A program made the position numbers and the translations under genes. This document shows positions 41,397-50,280 of a stretch of DNA of 64,000 nt, one piece after another. Source of the DNA: an uncultured Eubacteriales bacterium (GTDB lineage Bacteria > Bacillota > Clostridia > Lachnospirales > Lachnospiraceae); the NCBI GenBank assembly GCA_900317515.1, contig ONHA01000001.1, positions 1-64,000 on the forward strand. Direction: 5' to 3'. How positions within the stretch are numbered: position 1 is the stretch's first letter; each line of letters opens with the position of its first letter. Under the pieces are notes generated by a model. That model did not search any database. It saw nothing but the letters and a program-made list of their open reading frames with translations, and had not been told where the DNA came from.

Positions 41397-42035
41397 TCAG
41401 TAAGATTTAATCATATTCGGAATGTCGAAGTTGCCGTCGAGAAGGCTTTCGGCATCACCCGAGATATCAACGTTTTCGGGAGCAAGGATCAGCAGGTTTC
41501 TGGAAGGCTGCTGGACATGTCCGTCAAGCGCATAGCAGGCGCCGCAGGAGAAATCGACGATTCTCTGTGCGAGCATATAGTCGAGACCGTCAAGATTGAT
41601 GACGACCGCGCTCCCGTTCAGAAGGGAATCCGCGATGTCCTGGGTCTCTTCAAATGATTTTGGAATGATGATCCTGAGATGCATGGAATCTTCTCCTCTC
41701 CTCTTTGAGGGGGTGATGCGTGTCTTGCGCTTCGGCTTCTCCTGCTTTTTCTGTACTTTCACACGGGGCTCGTAGTCCTCATCCGGCGTGTAGGAGCTGG
41801 CGAAAGGATTCGGCCTGGCGGAAGAAGACGTATCAGCCTTTTTGGCGCTTCCGTCAGAGAGATCGGGAGCATCCTCCTCCTCGTCATCATCATGCCTGAA
41901 GCGGTCGAAGAACCTCGTTTTGGGTTTGTCGTCCTCGAAATCCTCGTTATCCTCGTCTTCCTCGTCGAGAAAATCATCTTCGTCGTAGTCATCATCAAGG
42001 CGAAATTTATCTAAAATTTTATCAATAAATCCCAT
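41397..42035 (-). CDS. sepF: Cell division protein SepF with long acidic linker
   Basis: This 212-aa protein has the membrane-targeting amphipathic start GFIDKILDKFRL, an Asp/Glu-rich linker (about 13-75), a basic patch (KKQEKPKRKTR) and the SepF core (about 117-205: MHLRIIIPKSFEETQDIADS, FSCGACYALDG). SepF binds FtsZ and shapes the Z-ring. Typical SepF is about 150 aa, so the linker is enlarged. It lies after yggS by 11 bp. Confidence 0.94.
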   Translation of the reverse strand: MGFIDKILDKFRLDDDYDEDDFLDEEDEDNEDFEDDKPKTRFFDRFRHDDDEEEDAPDLSDGSAKKADTSSSARPNPFASSYTPDEDYEPRVKVQKKQEKPKRKTRITPSKRRGEDSMHLRIIIPKSFEETQDIADSLLNGSAVVINLDGLDYMLAQRIVDFSCGACYALDGHVQQPSRNLLILAPENVDISGDAESLLDGNFDIPNMIKSY

Positions 42036-42046
42036 AGTATCGCTCC

Positions 42047-42745
42047 TCAGCCGTGATTCGTATAATCTCTTGCGCCGAATATGCTGGTGCCCACGCGAAC
42101 CATCGTGGCACCCTCCTCGACAGCAACCTTATAATCATTCGACATGCCCATGCTGAGCACATCCACCATATTATTATCGTGATTTTTTGAGGTGCTGTCA
42201 ACACTTAAATGCGCTAATTTTCTAAAGTGGACGCGGTTCTCCTCGGGGTCGTCGACAAACGGAGCCGAGGTCATGAATCCGCGAAGGACGACATTCGGCA
42301 GGTGGCTTATGGCTTCCGCCATAGCCGGAACTTCCTCGGGGCTCAGACCGAATTTGGTGTCCTCCCCGGCGACATTCACCTCGAGAAGAATCGGAATGAC
42401 GCGGTCGTGCTTGGCGGCCTCCTTGCTGATCGTCTCGGCAAGCGCCAGCGAGTCGACGGAATGAATCATGTCGATGTAGCCCGCGATGTATTTCACTTTA
42501 TTTCTCTGCAGGTGCCCGATCATATGCCAGCGGATATCTTTGGGAAGCTCCTCGGCTTTCTCCCGAAGCTCCTGGACATAGTTTTCACCGAAATCCCTCT
42601 GTCCGGCCCGATAGAGCTCCATGATGTCCTCGGCGGGCTTGGTCTTGCTGACCGCGATCAGCGTGACATCTTTCGGATCCCGCCCTGCCTTGCGGCAGCT
42701 CTCCTCAATTTCTTCCTGCACTTTCTTAAGATTTTCTTCCAACAT
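42047..42745 (-). CDS. yggS: YggS/PLPBP family pyridoxal phosphate homeostasis protein
   Basis: This 232-aa single-domain PLP barrel has Lys in TLIAVSKTKPAEDIMEL, then DFGENYVQELREK, LLEVNVAGEDTKFGLSPEE and the C-terminal LSMGMSNDYKVAVEEGATM with phosphate-binding VRVGTSIFG. It controls PLP pools rather than catalysing a reaction. Its pairing with sepF is conserved in Gram-positive bacteria. Confidence 0.95.
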   Translation of the reverse strand: MLEENLKKVQEEIEESCRKAGRDPKDVTLIAVSKTKPAEDIMELYRAGQRDFGENYVQELREKAEELPKDIRWHMIGHLQRNKVKYIAGYIDMIHSVDSLALAETISKEAAKHDRVIPILLEVNVAGEDTKFGLSPEEVPAMAEAISHLPNVVLRGFMTSAPFVDDPEENRVHFRKLAHLSVDSTSKNHDNNMVDVLSMGMSNDYKVAVEEGATMVRVGTSIFGARDYTNHG

Positions 42746-42763
42746 ATCTTATCTTCCTCAAAT

Positions 42764-44158
42764 TTATCGGGTCACGATCATTGAATCCTTTGCCTTGCTG
42801 CTGTCATATACGATGAAATCGTGCTGAATAATGCCGTAGCCGGTACCTTTCTTCACCAGGCACCAGATATCGTTTCTGTCCATTATCTCAACACGCCTGA
42901 ACAGGGCGTACCCGTTATTTACCTGATAGACGCCGGTGAGCTCTTCCGTCTCCCCGACAGTGTAGGTTTCAAAAGGCTCGTCAGGCTCGGTTGCGACCTG
43001 AAGCTCATCTCCCTCCGAGAAAACCGACATGGAAACATAGTAGTAATACTGTTCATCTTCCTTCTGCCGGCAGTAAACTGTCGGGGAGACCATCTCCGAG
43101 ACGGCGTCTCCTTTTGCATCCGTTACGAAGGTTCCGTCCTCGTTCTTCTTGAAGCGCATAAAATGAACACCGGAAGATTCTCCCGAAAGATAGAGGCAGC
43201 GCTCCGGAATCTTATAAAACGTCTCCTTCAAAACGGCGCTCGCCGGCACTTTAAGTCCGGTTTCAATCGGGGCCTCGATCCGCACGGAGATAAAACGGTC
43301 CTTGAGATAGCGGATAAGGCCGGATGAAAACTGCAGTGAAAGGAAGCTGCTGCCGTCCTCCGTTCTCAGCCATTTGACGGAGGCCTGTTCGGTCTCCCCG
43401 TCGCTCAAAAAGGTGACTTTTGCGCGGGTGATATTGGACAGCGAGATGACCTGCTTGTCGGTTACGGGGATCACCAGAGACCACTCTTCCGAGGAGACGA
43501 CCTTGACGGAGCCTGTATTCTCCTCCGCTTTTTTCACACTCCATGAGAATCCCGGAGACGTGACATCGTCGATCGTTGTCCCCTCATACCCGTCGACGGC
43601 CGTTGAGACGATGCCGTCGCACGGAGAGACGGTGACGGTATCGCTGTGCTTCAGGATATCGGGATCCGCCGATTTAAAGACCGCGGCGCCGATATGGAGG
43701 AGTTCTCTCTTAAAGCTGTATACCGTGCTGAAATTCTGGCCGGAAAATGAAAACAGAAACGCGTCCGCCGCTTTCCTGATCTCGTTCTCGGAATCGGAGG
43801 ACGCAGGTCCGGCTTCCGACAGAGCCCCGCTGTCCGCAAAGAGCAGGTCTCCTCTGGCGATCTTTTCATTTTCACGGACCAGAAGAAACGAATCCGGATG
43901 ATTCGCCGTGACGCAGATTTCCTCCCGAACCGCACAGCCGGTGAATGTCAGATTATCGGTCAGGCTTCCCTCCATCACCTCATAGGTCTCGACACGGTTT
44001 CGGAGAAACCCGCCGGCTATCGTGATGATGAAGTATAAAAAAATCAGCCCAAACACAATTAGACCGATACCCGACGCTGAAAGCCGCCGGGTATCGGAAT
44101 TCTTTTTGTTCCTTTTGTTTGATTTTCCCTGTTCTTTTCTCGAATCAGAGAGCAACAA
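42764..44158 (-). CDS. Membrane-anchored HlyD-family-like protein
   Basis: This 464-aa protein has a basic cytoplasmic N-terminus (about 1-27), one TM segment (about 29-50, GIGLIVFGLIFLYFIITIA), and a large extracellular part with barrel-sandwich-like blocks (YEVMEGSLTDNLTFTGCAVR, SPCDGIVSTAVDGYEG). It resembles HlyD-type adaptors, but no ABC or MFS partner lies next to it. It lies between a P-loop gene and yggS-sepF, suggesting a division or envelope role. The function is unknown. Confidence 0.8.
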   Translation of the reverse strand: MLLSDSRKEQGKSNKRNKKNSDTRRLSASGIGLIVFGLIFLYFIITIAGGFLRNRVETYEVMEGSLTDNLTFTGCAVREEICVTANHPDSFLLVRENEKIARGDLLFADSGALSEAGPASSDSENEIRKAADAFLFSFSGQNFSTVYSFKRELLHIGAAVFKSADPDILKHSDTVTVSPCDGIVSTAVDGYEGTTIDDVTSPGFSWSVKKAEENTGSVKVVSSEEWSLVIPVTDKQVISLSNITRAKVTFLSDGETEQASVKWLRTEDGSSFLSLQFSSGLIRYLKDRFISVRIEAPIETGLKVPASAVLKETFYKIPERCLYLSGESSGVHFMRFKKNEDGTFVTDAKGDAVSEMVSPTVYCRQKEDEQYYYYVSMSVFSEGDELQVATEPDEPFETYTVGETEELTGVYQVNNGYALFRRVEIMDRNDIWCLVKKGTGYGIIQHDFIVYDSSKAKDSMIVTR

Positions 44159-44564
44159 GAATCATATCCTCCAGAGAGCTGTCAAGCTCTTCCTTGTCGA
44201 GGGAGAGCGAGATCGTGAATTCAATGTTGAACATACGGCTGACCGCATCAAGCTCCTTGATGGTCTCGGTGATCTCTTCCGGTTTGACCTTGGAGCACTT
44301 GATGAAGCCGTCGAGATACATGGCCTCAAGGTCATGATCCTGAGAAATAATACCGCAGATAAATCCTACAAACTGTTCGCTGTTCGCAATCGGGAAACGG
44401 GAGACATCGATCAGGCGAACCTTGTTGTTAAGCTCATACATGTGCTTGTTGCTCTTGTCAAGATAGACAATGCTTCCTTTCGCCTCTTTGATCTGAGTAT
44501 TAACTCTGTTTAAAATCTCTGTCGTTTTCCCTTTTCCCTTATTACCAACAATTAAACGAACCAT
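44145..44564 (-). CDS. Small P-loop ATP/GTP-binding protein
   Basis: This 139-aa protein starts with a strand and Walker A loop, MVRLIVGNKGKGKTTEILNR, has a possible Walker B area (HDLEAMYLDGFIK), and ends in a helical acidic segment. Automatic annotation often calls such proteins PilT-like, but no pilus genes are nearby. The start at 44564 follows AAGGAGGAAATCAA; the 43-residue extension upstream covers the promoter. It heads the P-loop / HlyD-like / yggS / sepF unit and overlaps the next gene by 14 bp. The role is unknown. Confidence 0.82.
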   Translation of the reverse strand: MVRLIVGNKGKGKTTEILNRVNTQIKEAKGSIVYLDKSNKHMYELNNKVRLIDVSRFPIANSEQFVGFICGIISQDHDLEAMYLDGFIKCSKVKPEEITETIKELDAVSRMFNIEFTISLSLDKEELDSSLEDMILVAL

Positions 44565-44640
44565 ATTTGATTTCCTCCTTCTGTATCGTAGGTTAGTTTG
44601 AGAAGAAAACATCTCCCAAAAACGGGAACCTCTATGTATT

Positions 44641-44669
44641 ATTATAGAGTATGACGGCCAAAAACACAA
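44641..44669 (-). promoter_or_regulatory. Promoter of the P-loop / sepF cluster
   Basis: On the minus strand: TTGTGT (44664-44669), 17 bp, TATAAT (44641-44646), immediately after the dacF-like stop codon. Confidence 0.75.
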
Positions 44670-44673
44670 GGAA

Positions 44674-45693
44674 TTATTCGTTAATTTGTGCAAGCAGCTT
44701 ATTCATGTCTGAATAAAGTATATCCGAGTTCCTTGCGCCGACGATGACCGATATAAACTTCTGCCCGAACGCGTTCTGGCTGGCGAGCGCGAGGCAGTGT
44801 CCGGCGATCGATGTGGTCCCGGTCTTTCCGCCGAGTACGATCACGTCCTTCGGTGCCGGGGCAGTACCAGTCAAATAACGGTCGGTCGACGTGATATTCA
44901 GGATCTCTCTGGTCCCGTCCGCATGGGTGACCGTCATCGCGTGGGCGGACATCTTGATGATGCGGACAAACTCCTGCATGGAGAGGGCCTCGTTCAGCAT
45001 CAGATAGATATCATATACCGTCGTATAGTGATTGCTGTCATGTAGACCGGACGGATTCATGAAATGACTGCCGGTCGCCCCGATCTCAACAAGCGTCTTA
45101 TTCATAAGGTCCACAAATGCCGGCACCGATCCGCTGACATATCTGGCGAGCACCATGGAGGCGTCATTTCCGGAATGGATCAGCAGGCCGTGCAGGAGCT
45201 CCCGGACCGTGACGGTGTCCCCGACCTTAAGGCCGACTACCTGAGACCCCTCTTCAAGGTCCAGATCCTCCTCTATGACCGTGACGGAGTCATCGAGATT
45301 GCCGTATTTAAGCGCAAGCATTGCGGTCATGATCTTGGTCACGGAAGCCGGATAGACTTTTCCGTACATGTTTCTGGAGAACAGAACCGTATGGTCATCC
45401 AGAGAAAAAAGAGCGCCCGACTCGCCGTCCGTGATCGCAACGCCGTCGAGACCGACATTGTCCTCACTTACGCAAAGATCCCCCGAAAATGTATTTCTCG
45501 TCTGATAGGCAAGAACGCGTCCCGCCGACGTGTCGAGATACGCATCATTCACATAAGGGACAGGCATTCGGACCGTCTGACTCTCTTTGCCGCTGAAATA
45601 GACGGCAAGCCCCCCTAAAACGGCGCATACCGCAATGGCGAGGATCACCACAGGAATGATCGGAAGGCGTTTATTTGTGTTCTGCTCGTTCAT
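44674..45693 (-). CDS. D-alanyl-D-alanine carboxypeptidase (S11, DacF-like)
   Basis: This 339-aa protein has a TM anchor near the N-terminus (about 10-33) and an S11 peptidase domain: S117-V-T-K120 (YPASVTKIMTA), S173-G-N175 (IHSGNDAS) and K289-T-G (LGGKTGTT). It trims the terminal D-Ala from muropeptides at the outer face. The start at 45693 overlaps the rodA stop by 4 bp; the longer frame to 45966 is antisense-like and rejected. It is the last gene of the mre operon. Confidence 0.93.
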   Translation of the reverse strand: MNEQNTNKRLPIIPVVILAIAVCAVLGGLAVYFSGKESQTVRMPVPYVNDAYLDTSAGRVLAYQTRNTFSGDLCVSEDNVGLDGVAITDGESGALFSLDDHTVLFSRNMYGKVYPASVTKIMTAMLALKYGNLDDSVTVIEEDLDLEEGSQVVGLKVGDTVTVRELLHGLLIHSGNDASMVLARYVSGSVPAFVDLMNKTLVEIGATGSHFMNPSGLHDSNHYTTVYDIYLMLNEALSMQEFVRIIKMSAHAMTVTHADGTREILNITSTDRYLTGTAPAPKDVIVLGGKTGTTSIAGHCLALASQNAFGQKFISVIVGARNSDILYSDMNKLLAQINE

Positions 45694-46850
45694 AGGCTGA
45701 AATCCTTTCCGAATCTTCTGGCTCTCACATCGGCCAGGCGGATCCGTGTCTGCAGACCGACATTCAGGACAAATCCTATACCGATATAGAGACTTACCAG
45801 GGATGTCAGGCCATAGCTGATGAACGGCAGCGGTGTTCCCGTATTCGGAAGAAGCATGGTCGCGACTCCGATATTGATAAAGCTCTGGATCGCGATGATG
45901 GAGCCTATGCCGCAGCCGATCAGCCTTCCGGCCAGGTCCTTCGCCCTGCTGCCGGTCCGTATACATTCGAGGACGACCAGGAGAAGCAGGAGGATGATGC
46001 CGGCGCAGCCGATAAAGCCCATCTCCTCACCCGCGACCGCAAAGATGAAGTCGTTGTCGATCTCAGAGATGAAATTGCCCTTGTTGGCCGACTGGGCGTC
46101 GTCATTGTTCAGGCCTTTTCCGGTCAGCATGCCGCTCCCGATCGCCATGACGGAGTTCAGCTGCTGACGGTTGTCGTCCTGACTGGATTCATTGTCGGTG
46201 GATCTGAAGGCAATCACTCTCTCCCACTGGTAATCGCGGAGGAAGAACGGCTTTGTCTCAACATTGAAGAGATACAGAGCCAGCGAACCGCCCGCCAAAG
46301 CGACAATCAGGACGATGATCGCAATCACCTTGTAGCTGATTCCTGCAACATAGTAGAGAATCGCAAAAATCACGAGGATCGTCAGGGTGTTTTTCAGGTC
46401 CGGCTGCATAAAGATCAGCGAGAGCGGAGCCGCTGCCAGGACGATCGATTTCAGGATCGTCTTTATATCGTTCAGCTCGTTCTCCCTCTCCATGAAATAG
46501 CCTGCAAAAAATATGACGAGAAGAACCTTTGTGACCTCGACCGGCTGGATCACGATGGGACCCACCTGAATCCAGCGCGTAGCTCCGTGGGATGAGTGCC
46601 CGTTTAAGATAACGAGCGCCAGCATGACGAGATTGGCGGCATAAAAGATCCACTTGAAATGCATGATCCATGAGTAGTCCATCAGGGATACCGCAATCAT
46701 GGCGCTTACTCCGAGCGCCACGCCGAAAAGCTGGCGCAGCATCAGGGAACGATTCGCGGACCCCACCAGGAGTACCCCGAGAATCGAGAGCGAAAACACC
46801 CACAGAAGGAGTCTGAAATTGTAATTTCTTAGCCTGTACTGTCTGATCAT
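45690..46850 (-). CDS. rodA: Rod shape-determining SEDS protein RodA
   Basis: This 386-aa polytopic SEDS polymerase has FAVAGEEMGFIGCAGIILLL, preceded by EIDNDFIF, whose Asp matches the catalytic residue. The C-terminal TGTPLPFISYGLTSLVSLY motif is also present. It works with PBP2, encoded directly upstream (one-base overlap), in MreB-directed lateral wall synthesis. The loop NNDDAQSANKGNF between the family motifs is longer than in many RodA proteins. Confidence 0.95.
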   Translation of the reverse strand: MIRQYRLRNYNFRLLLWVFSLSILGVLLVGSANRSLMLRQLFGVALGVSAMIAVSLMDYSWIMHFKWIFYAANLVMLALVILNGHSSHGATRWIQVGPIVIQPVEVTKVLLVIFFAGYFMERENELNDIKTILKSIVLAAAPLSLIFMQPDLKNTLTILVIFAILYYVAGISYKVIAIIVLIVALAGGSLALYLFNVETKPFFLRDYQWERVIAFRSTDNESSQDDNRQQLNSVMAIGSGMLTGKGLNNDDAQSANKGNFISEIDNDFIFAVAGEEMGFIGCAGIILLLLLVVLECIRTGSRAKDLAGRLIGCGIGSIIAIQSFINIGVATMLLPNTGTPLPFISYGLTSLVSLYIGIGFVLNVGLQTRIRLADVRARRFGKDFSL

Positions 46851-49768
46851 CAGTCTACCATTACACTTGTGATGGCATCGGTGTGAGCCTTGCCATCGAG
46901 AAGCTGATTTTTATCGGCCAGATTAAAGATATACTGGTATATATCGCGGCCGACAAGCGTCGTGTTTGTCGATGAGTAACCATTTCCTATACGGACCGCC
47001 ATGGCGACCGTCGGATCGTCCGAAGGCGCATAGGAAATGAAAAGCGCGTGGGACGGCTTGGATTTGGACTCCTGAGCCGTTCCGGTCTTGCCGGAGATCG
47101 CCAGCGGAAGGTCCTGATATTCCGGCTTGCTGACGATAACGGCCCGCATGCCTTCATGGATGGCGCTCCAGGTTGTATCGGAGAGTTCAACGTTTCCGGC
47201 AACCTCCGCATGATTCTCCATTACGACATTACCGTCCGAATCGACCAGCTTGTCGACCAGCGTCAGCGAATAGATGGTTCCGCTGTTCGCAAGCGTCGTC
47301 GCGTAGCGGGCCATCTGGGTCGTTGTGTAGGCGTGAGTACCCTGTCCGATGGCGGAGGCAACCGCGTAGCGGTCGGATACGGCCGGTGCCGCCTCCGGAA
47401 CCTCGATGCCGGAGTTCTTGTCCAGCGCGTAGATCTCCGCGTACTTCTGCAGCTTGGAGAGGCTGAGCGAGTCAGACCAGACATGTTCGTCCGTCTGACC
47501 GAGTTGGAACGCGACGTTGGCGAAGAACACGTTGCAGGAGTTCATGATGCCGGAGACAACATTCAGGTAGCCGTGGCCGTCCTTGTTCCAGCAGGCAAGC
47601 GGCGTATCGACGAGGTCAAAGAGGCCGGTACATTCAAACTGGGTCTCAGGCGTGATGACGCCCTCTTCCAGACCCGCTGAGGTGGTGACCAGCTTGAAGG
47701 TGGATCCAGGGGCTGTCGTCTGCTGGGTTGCCTTGTTGTAGAAAGGCCTGGACTCGTCCTGGGCCAGCAGGTTGTAGTAGGCCGTGTCCATCTTGTTGGC
47801 CAGACGGTTGTTGTCGTAGCCCGGGTAGGACACACAGGCGAGTGACTCTCCGTTCTGCGGGTTGGTGATAACGGCAGAGCCGGAGCACGGATTGAGCGCC
47901 ATCATGGCCGGCGTCAGAACCAGATTGTGGATCATGACTCTCGTCAGATCGTAGCTGTTTATCTTGCCGGTCATGAAATCGTCGAAATAGTCGTCGTCCC
48001 GGTCAAAGATATCCTGGTAATAGAGCGCGCTGTAGAGATCGTAGCCCGTGATCCGGTCCTCCATGAGAAGATCGTTCAGCAGGATCTTCGTGAAGGTCCG
48101 GTCATCCTTCAGGTAATCCGCGATATAGGCGGAAAGGCGCGTATAAATCTCGGCAGAATCGAGATAGCTGTCCGCTTCCGCAAAGCGGGAGACATCGATC
48201 CAGTTGCAGCTGGCCGCATAGGTCAGGTACTCCTTCATGGAAATGCTCTCGTCCTTGCTCCAGGCAAGATACATGCTGTCCGTCTTGTCGATGGCTGCAC
48301 TGCTCAGGATCTTGGTGGTCTGGGTAAGCAGATCGTTGACGATGTAGCTCTCATAGTTCTGCATTTCCTTTGAGAGATCCTTGTAGATCGTCGGATGATC
48401 TTTCGTGAGCTCATCCCGGACCGCCTCGAAGACTTCGTTCCGCTTCGCTTCCAGCGCGGCATAGAGTTTCTTTTCGCTCTCGGATGCGTTTGGGTCGGAA
48501 AGAGCGCTGATCTTCAGGATGTTGTTGTTGATGATCGCCTTGTATACATCGTAGACCGGGATACGGATATCCGCCGTATCCTTGATGCCGGAGGTGTCAA
48601 ACTGCTTCTCATTGATGATAACCGTCTCGAGAATACCGGCGATACGCTGCTCCAGCATGTGGTAAACAGCGTTCTGAAGCTCCACGTCGATCGTGAGATA
48701 CAGGTCGTTGCCGGCCTTCGGCTCCACGGTCTTTGCCTCGTCCACGGCGAGAACCTTGCCGAGATGATCAACATAGACGGTCTCCTCCCCGTCCGTACCT
48801 TTAAGAGACGTCTCAAAGATCTTTTCAAGTCCGCTCTTGCCGACGATGGACGTCGTGCTGTAGGAGTCATCCTGAGCGACCAGTTCGGTCAGCTCCTCCG
48901 AGGAGATCTTTCCGGTATATCCGATCAGGGAGGCGATACACTCCGGATAGTAGTAGACGCGGATCGTGTCATCGACGATATCGATGCCGGTGAGAGACGT
49001 ATACTGCTCCATGAGATCTGCGACGGAGGCATCCGAGAGGTTGGTCGCGATGGTGACCGGCAGATACTTGCGGTAGCTGGTCGTATTTAAAAGATAGCGC
49101 ACGAAAACGATGTTCAGGATATCCTGCTTTGTCAGGTTTTCGGGCAGTCCGACCGATGCGAGCTCCTCGGGTGTATAATCGGATGTCCTGGTGACGGAAT
49201 TCCTGCCGATGCCGGTTGTGACGGCGAACATATCGTTCCCCGTCAGATAGGTCATCATCTCATCGGCGGTGGCGTTTGCCTCTTTTTCCTTGAGCTGGTC
49301 GATATAGGGGTAACCGTAGACATCCGCCTTAAAGCGGAGAAGGCTGGTACCGGATACATCGTAGTCATAATTGCCGGCGGCATCCAGAACGACATGAAAA
49401 TCATTATCGAGAGAATCGCCGTGCTTCTCAAGGATCTTTGAGATCCGGTAGGCCACACCGTTGAGGTTGAGGGCCCTCAGTCGTCTGGTCGCATACGTGC
49501 CGTTATCCTCCAGGGTCAGCGAATAGGAAAGCTCGTTGCCGGCGATCAGGACCCCGTTTCGGTCATAGATATTGCCGCGGGCTCCCTTGATCGATCTCGT
49601 TTTGGTTGTTTCCAGAGAGAAATTGTTTCTGTACTCTTCCCCGTTCACGATCTGAATATCGTAAAGCCTTCTTAAGAGCACAGTGGAGAGGAGAATAAAA
49701 ACAAGCGAAAGGATAAGGGTCCTGCTGATTCGGATCTTTTTCAGTATATTGATCAGCTGCCGAGCCAA
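46850..49768 (-). CDS. mrdA: Penicillin-binding protein 2 (MrdA-like), enlarged
   Basis: This 972-aa class B transpeptidase has a TM segment (about 13-33), the pedestal/dimerisation region (RSIKGARGNIYDRNGVLIAG at about 54-73), and a catalytic domain with S689-T-F-K (PGSTFKLVTTS), SCNVFF and SGKTGTAQES. The serine lies roughly 350 residues later than in E. coli PBP2. An insert of about 250 mainly helical residues (about 380-640) sits before the transpeptidase domain. It cross-links peptidoglycan for elongation with RodA. It overlaps mreD by 16 bp. Confidence 0.93.
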   Translation of the reverse strand: MARQLINILKKIRISRTLILSLVFILLSTVLLRRLYDIQIVNGEEYRNNFSLETTKTRSIKGARGNIYDRNGVLIAGNELSYSLTLEDNGTYATRRLRALNLNGVAYRISKILEKHGDSLDNDFHVVLDAAGNYDYDVSGTSLLRFKADVYGYPYIDQLKEKEANATADEMMTYLTGNDMFAVTTGIGRNSVTRTSDYTPEELASVGLPENLTKQDILNIVFVRYLLNTTSYRKYLPVTIATNLSDASVADLMEQYTSLTGIDIVDDTIRVYYYPECIASLIGYTGKISSEELTELVAQDDSYSTTSIVGKSGLEKIFETSLKGTDGEETVYVDHLGKVLAVDEAKTVEPKAGNDLYLTIDVELQNAVYHMLEQRIAGILETVIINEKQFDTSGIKDTADIRIPVYDVYKAIINNNILKISALSDPNASESEKKLYAALEAKRNEVFEAVRDELTKDHPTIYKDLSKEMQNYESYIVNDLLTQTTKILSSAAIDKTDSMYLAWSKDESISMKEYLTYAASCNWIDVSRFAEADSYLDSAEIYTRLSAYIADYLKDDRTFTKILLNDLLMEDRITGYDLYSALYYQDIFDRDDDYFDDFMTGKINSYDLTRVMIHNLVLTPAMMALNPCSGSAVITNPQNGESLACVSYPGYDNNRLANKMDTAYYNLLAQDESRPFYNKATQQTTAPGSTFKLVTTSAGLEEGVITPETQFECTGLFDLVDTPLACWNKDGHGYLNVVSGIMNSCNVFFANVAFQLGQTDEHVWSDSLSLSKLQKYAEIYALDKNSGIEVPEAAPAVSDRYAVASAIGQGTHAYTTTQMARYATTLANSGTIYSLTLVDKLVDSDGNVVMENHAEVAGNVELSDTTWSAIHEGMRAVIVSKPEYQDLPLAISGKTGTAQESKSKPSHALFISYAPSDDPTVAMAVRIGNGYSSTNTTLVGRDIYQYIFNLADKNQLLDGKAHTDAITSVMVD

Positions 49769-50280
49769 TGTGACCGCCTCCTCTCTTCCGCTTCGGCACC
49801 CAGGACGCGGTCACCCGCGTACAGGATTTTATACAGGAAGAACGTGATGATGAAGGTAAAGACAGCTTCCGGCAGAATACGCTGAATAACATAGGAAAAG
49901 AAAGCGGTTCTTCCCCTCATCAAAAAGAAAATAACATACAAAAATAAATTAAATGCGATGTCCATGACAGTGACCAGCGTCAGGGGAACCCGCACATTGT
50001 TGTCAAAGAAAACCTTATAAAAGGCTCCCGCGATATACCCCGCCAGAACATAGAGGAGCGCCGTGAGTCCGATGATGCTTCCGAATATCGCGTCATACAG
50101 GAAACCGCAGAGAAAGCCGGTGATCATACCGGCCTTTTTTCCGCGCATAAACCCGGTTGAAACCGTTATGATAAGCAGGATATTCGGCGCAGCCTGAAAG
50201 ATCGCTTCATTTTTGAACACGGTGGTCTCAAGAATAAACGCCAGGAGGATATAGATTCCAAGGACAATGTTTCGGATCAT
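49753..50280 (-). CDS. mreD: Rod shape-determining protein MreD
   Basis: This 175-aa integral membrane protein has five or six TM segments (IVLGIYILLAFILETTVF at the start). It lies between mreC and PBP2 with 4-bp and 16-bp overlaps. Sequence conservation in MreD is low; assignment rests on hydrophobic profile, size and operon position. A basic C-terminus (AEERRRSHWLGS) extends into the PBP2 overlap. Confidence 0.9.
   Translation of the reverse strand: MIRNIVLGIYILLAFILETTVFKNEAIFQAAPNILLIITVSTGFMRGKKAGMITGFLCGFLYDAIFGSIIGLTALLYVLAGYIAGAFYKVFFDNNVRVPLTLVTVMDIAFNLFLYVIFFLMRGRTAFFSYVIQRILPEAVFTFIITFFLYKILYAGDRVLGAEAEERRRSHWLGS

Noticed and set aside
45694..45966. Long N-terminal extension of the dacF-like frame
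   Set aside because: It is antisense-like sequence overlapping rodA; the true start at 45693 has the signal anchor and the 4-bp overlap.
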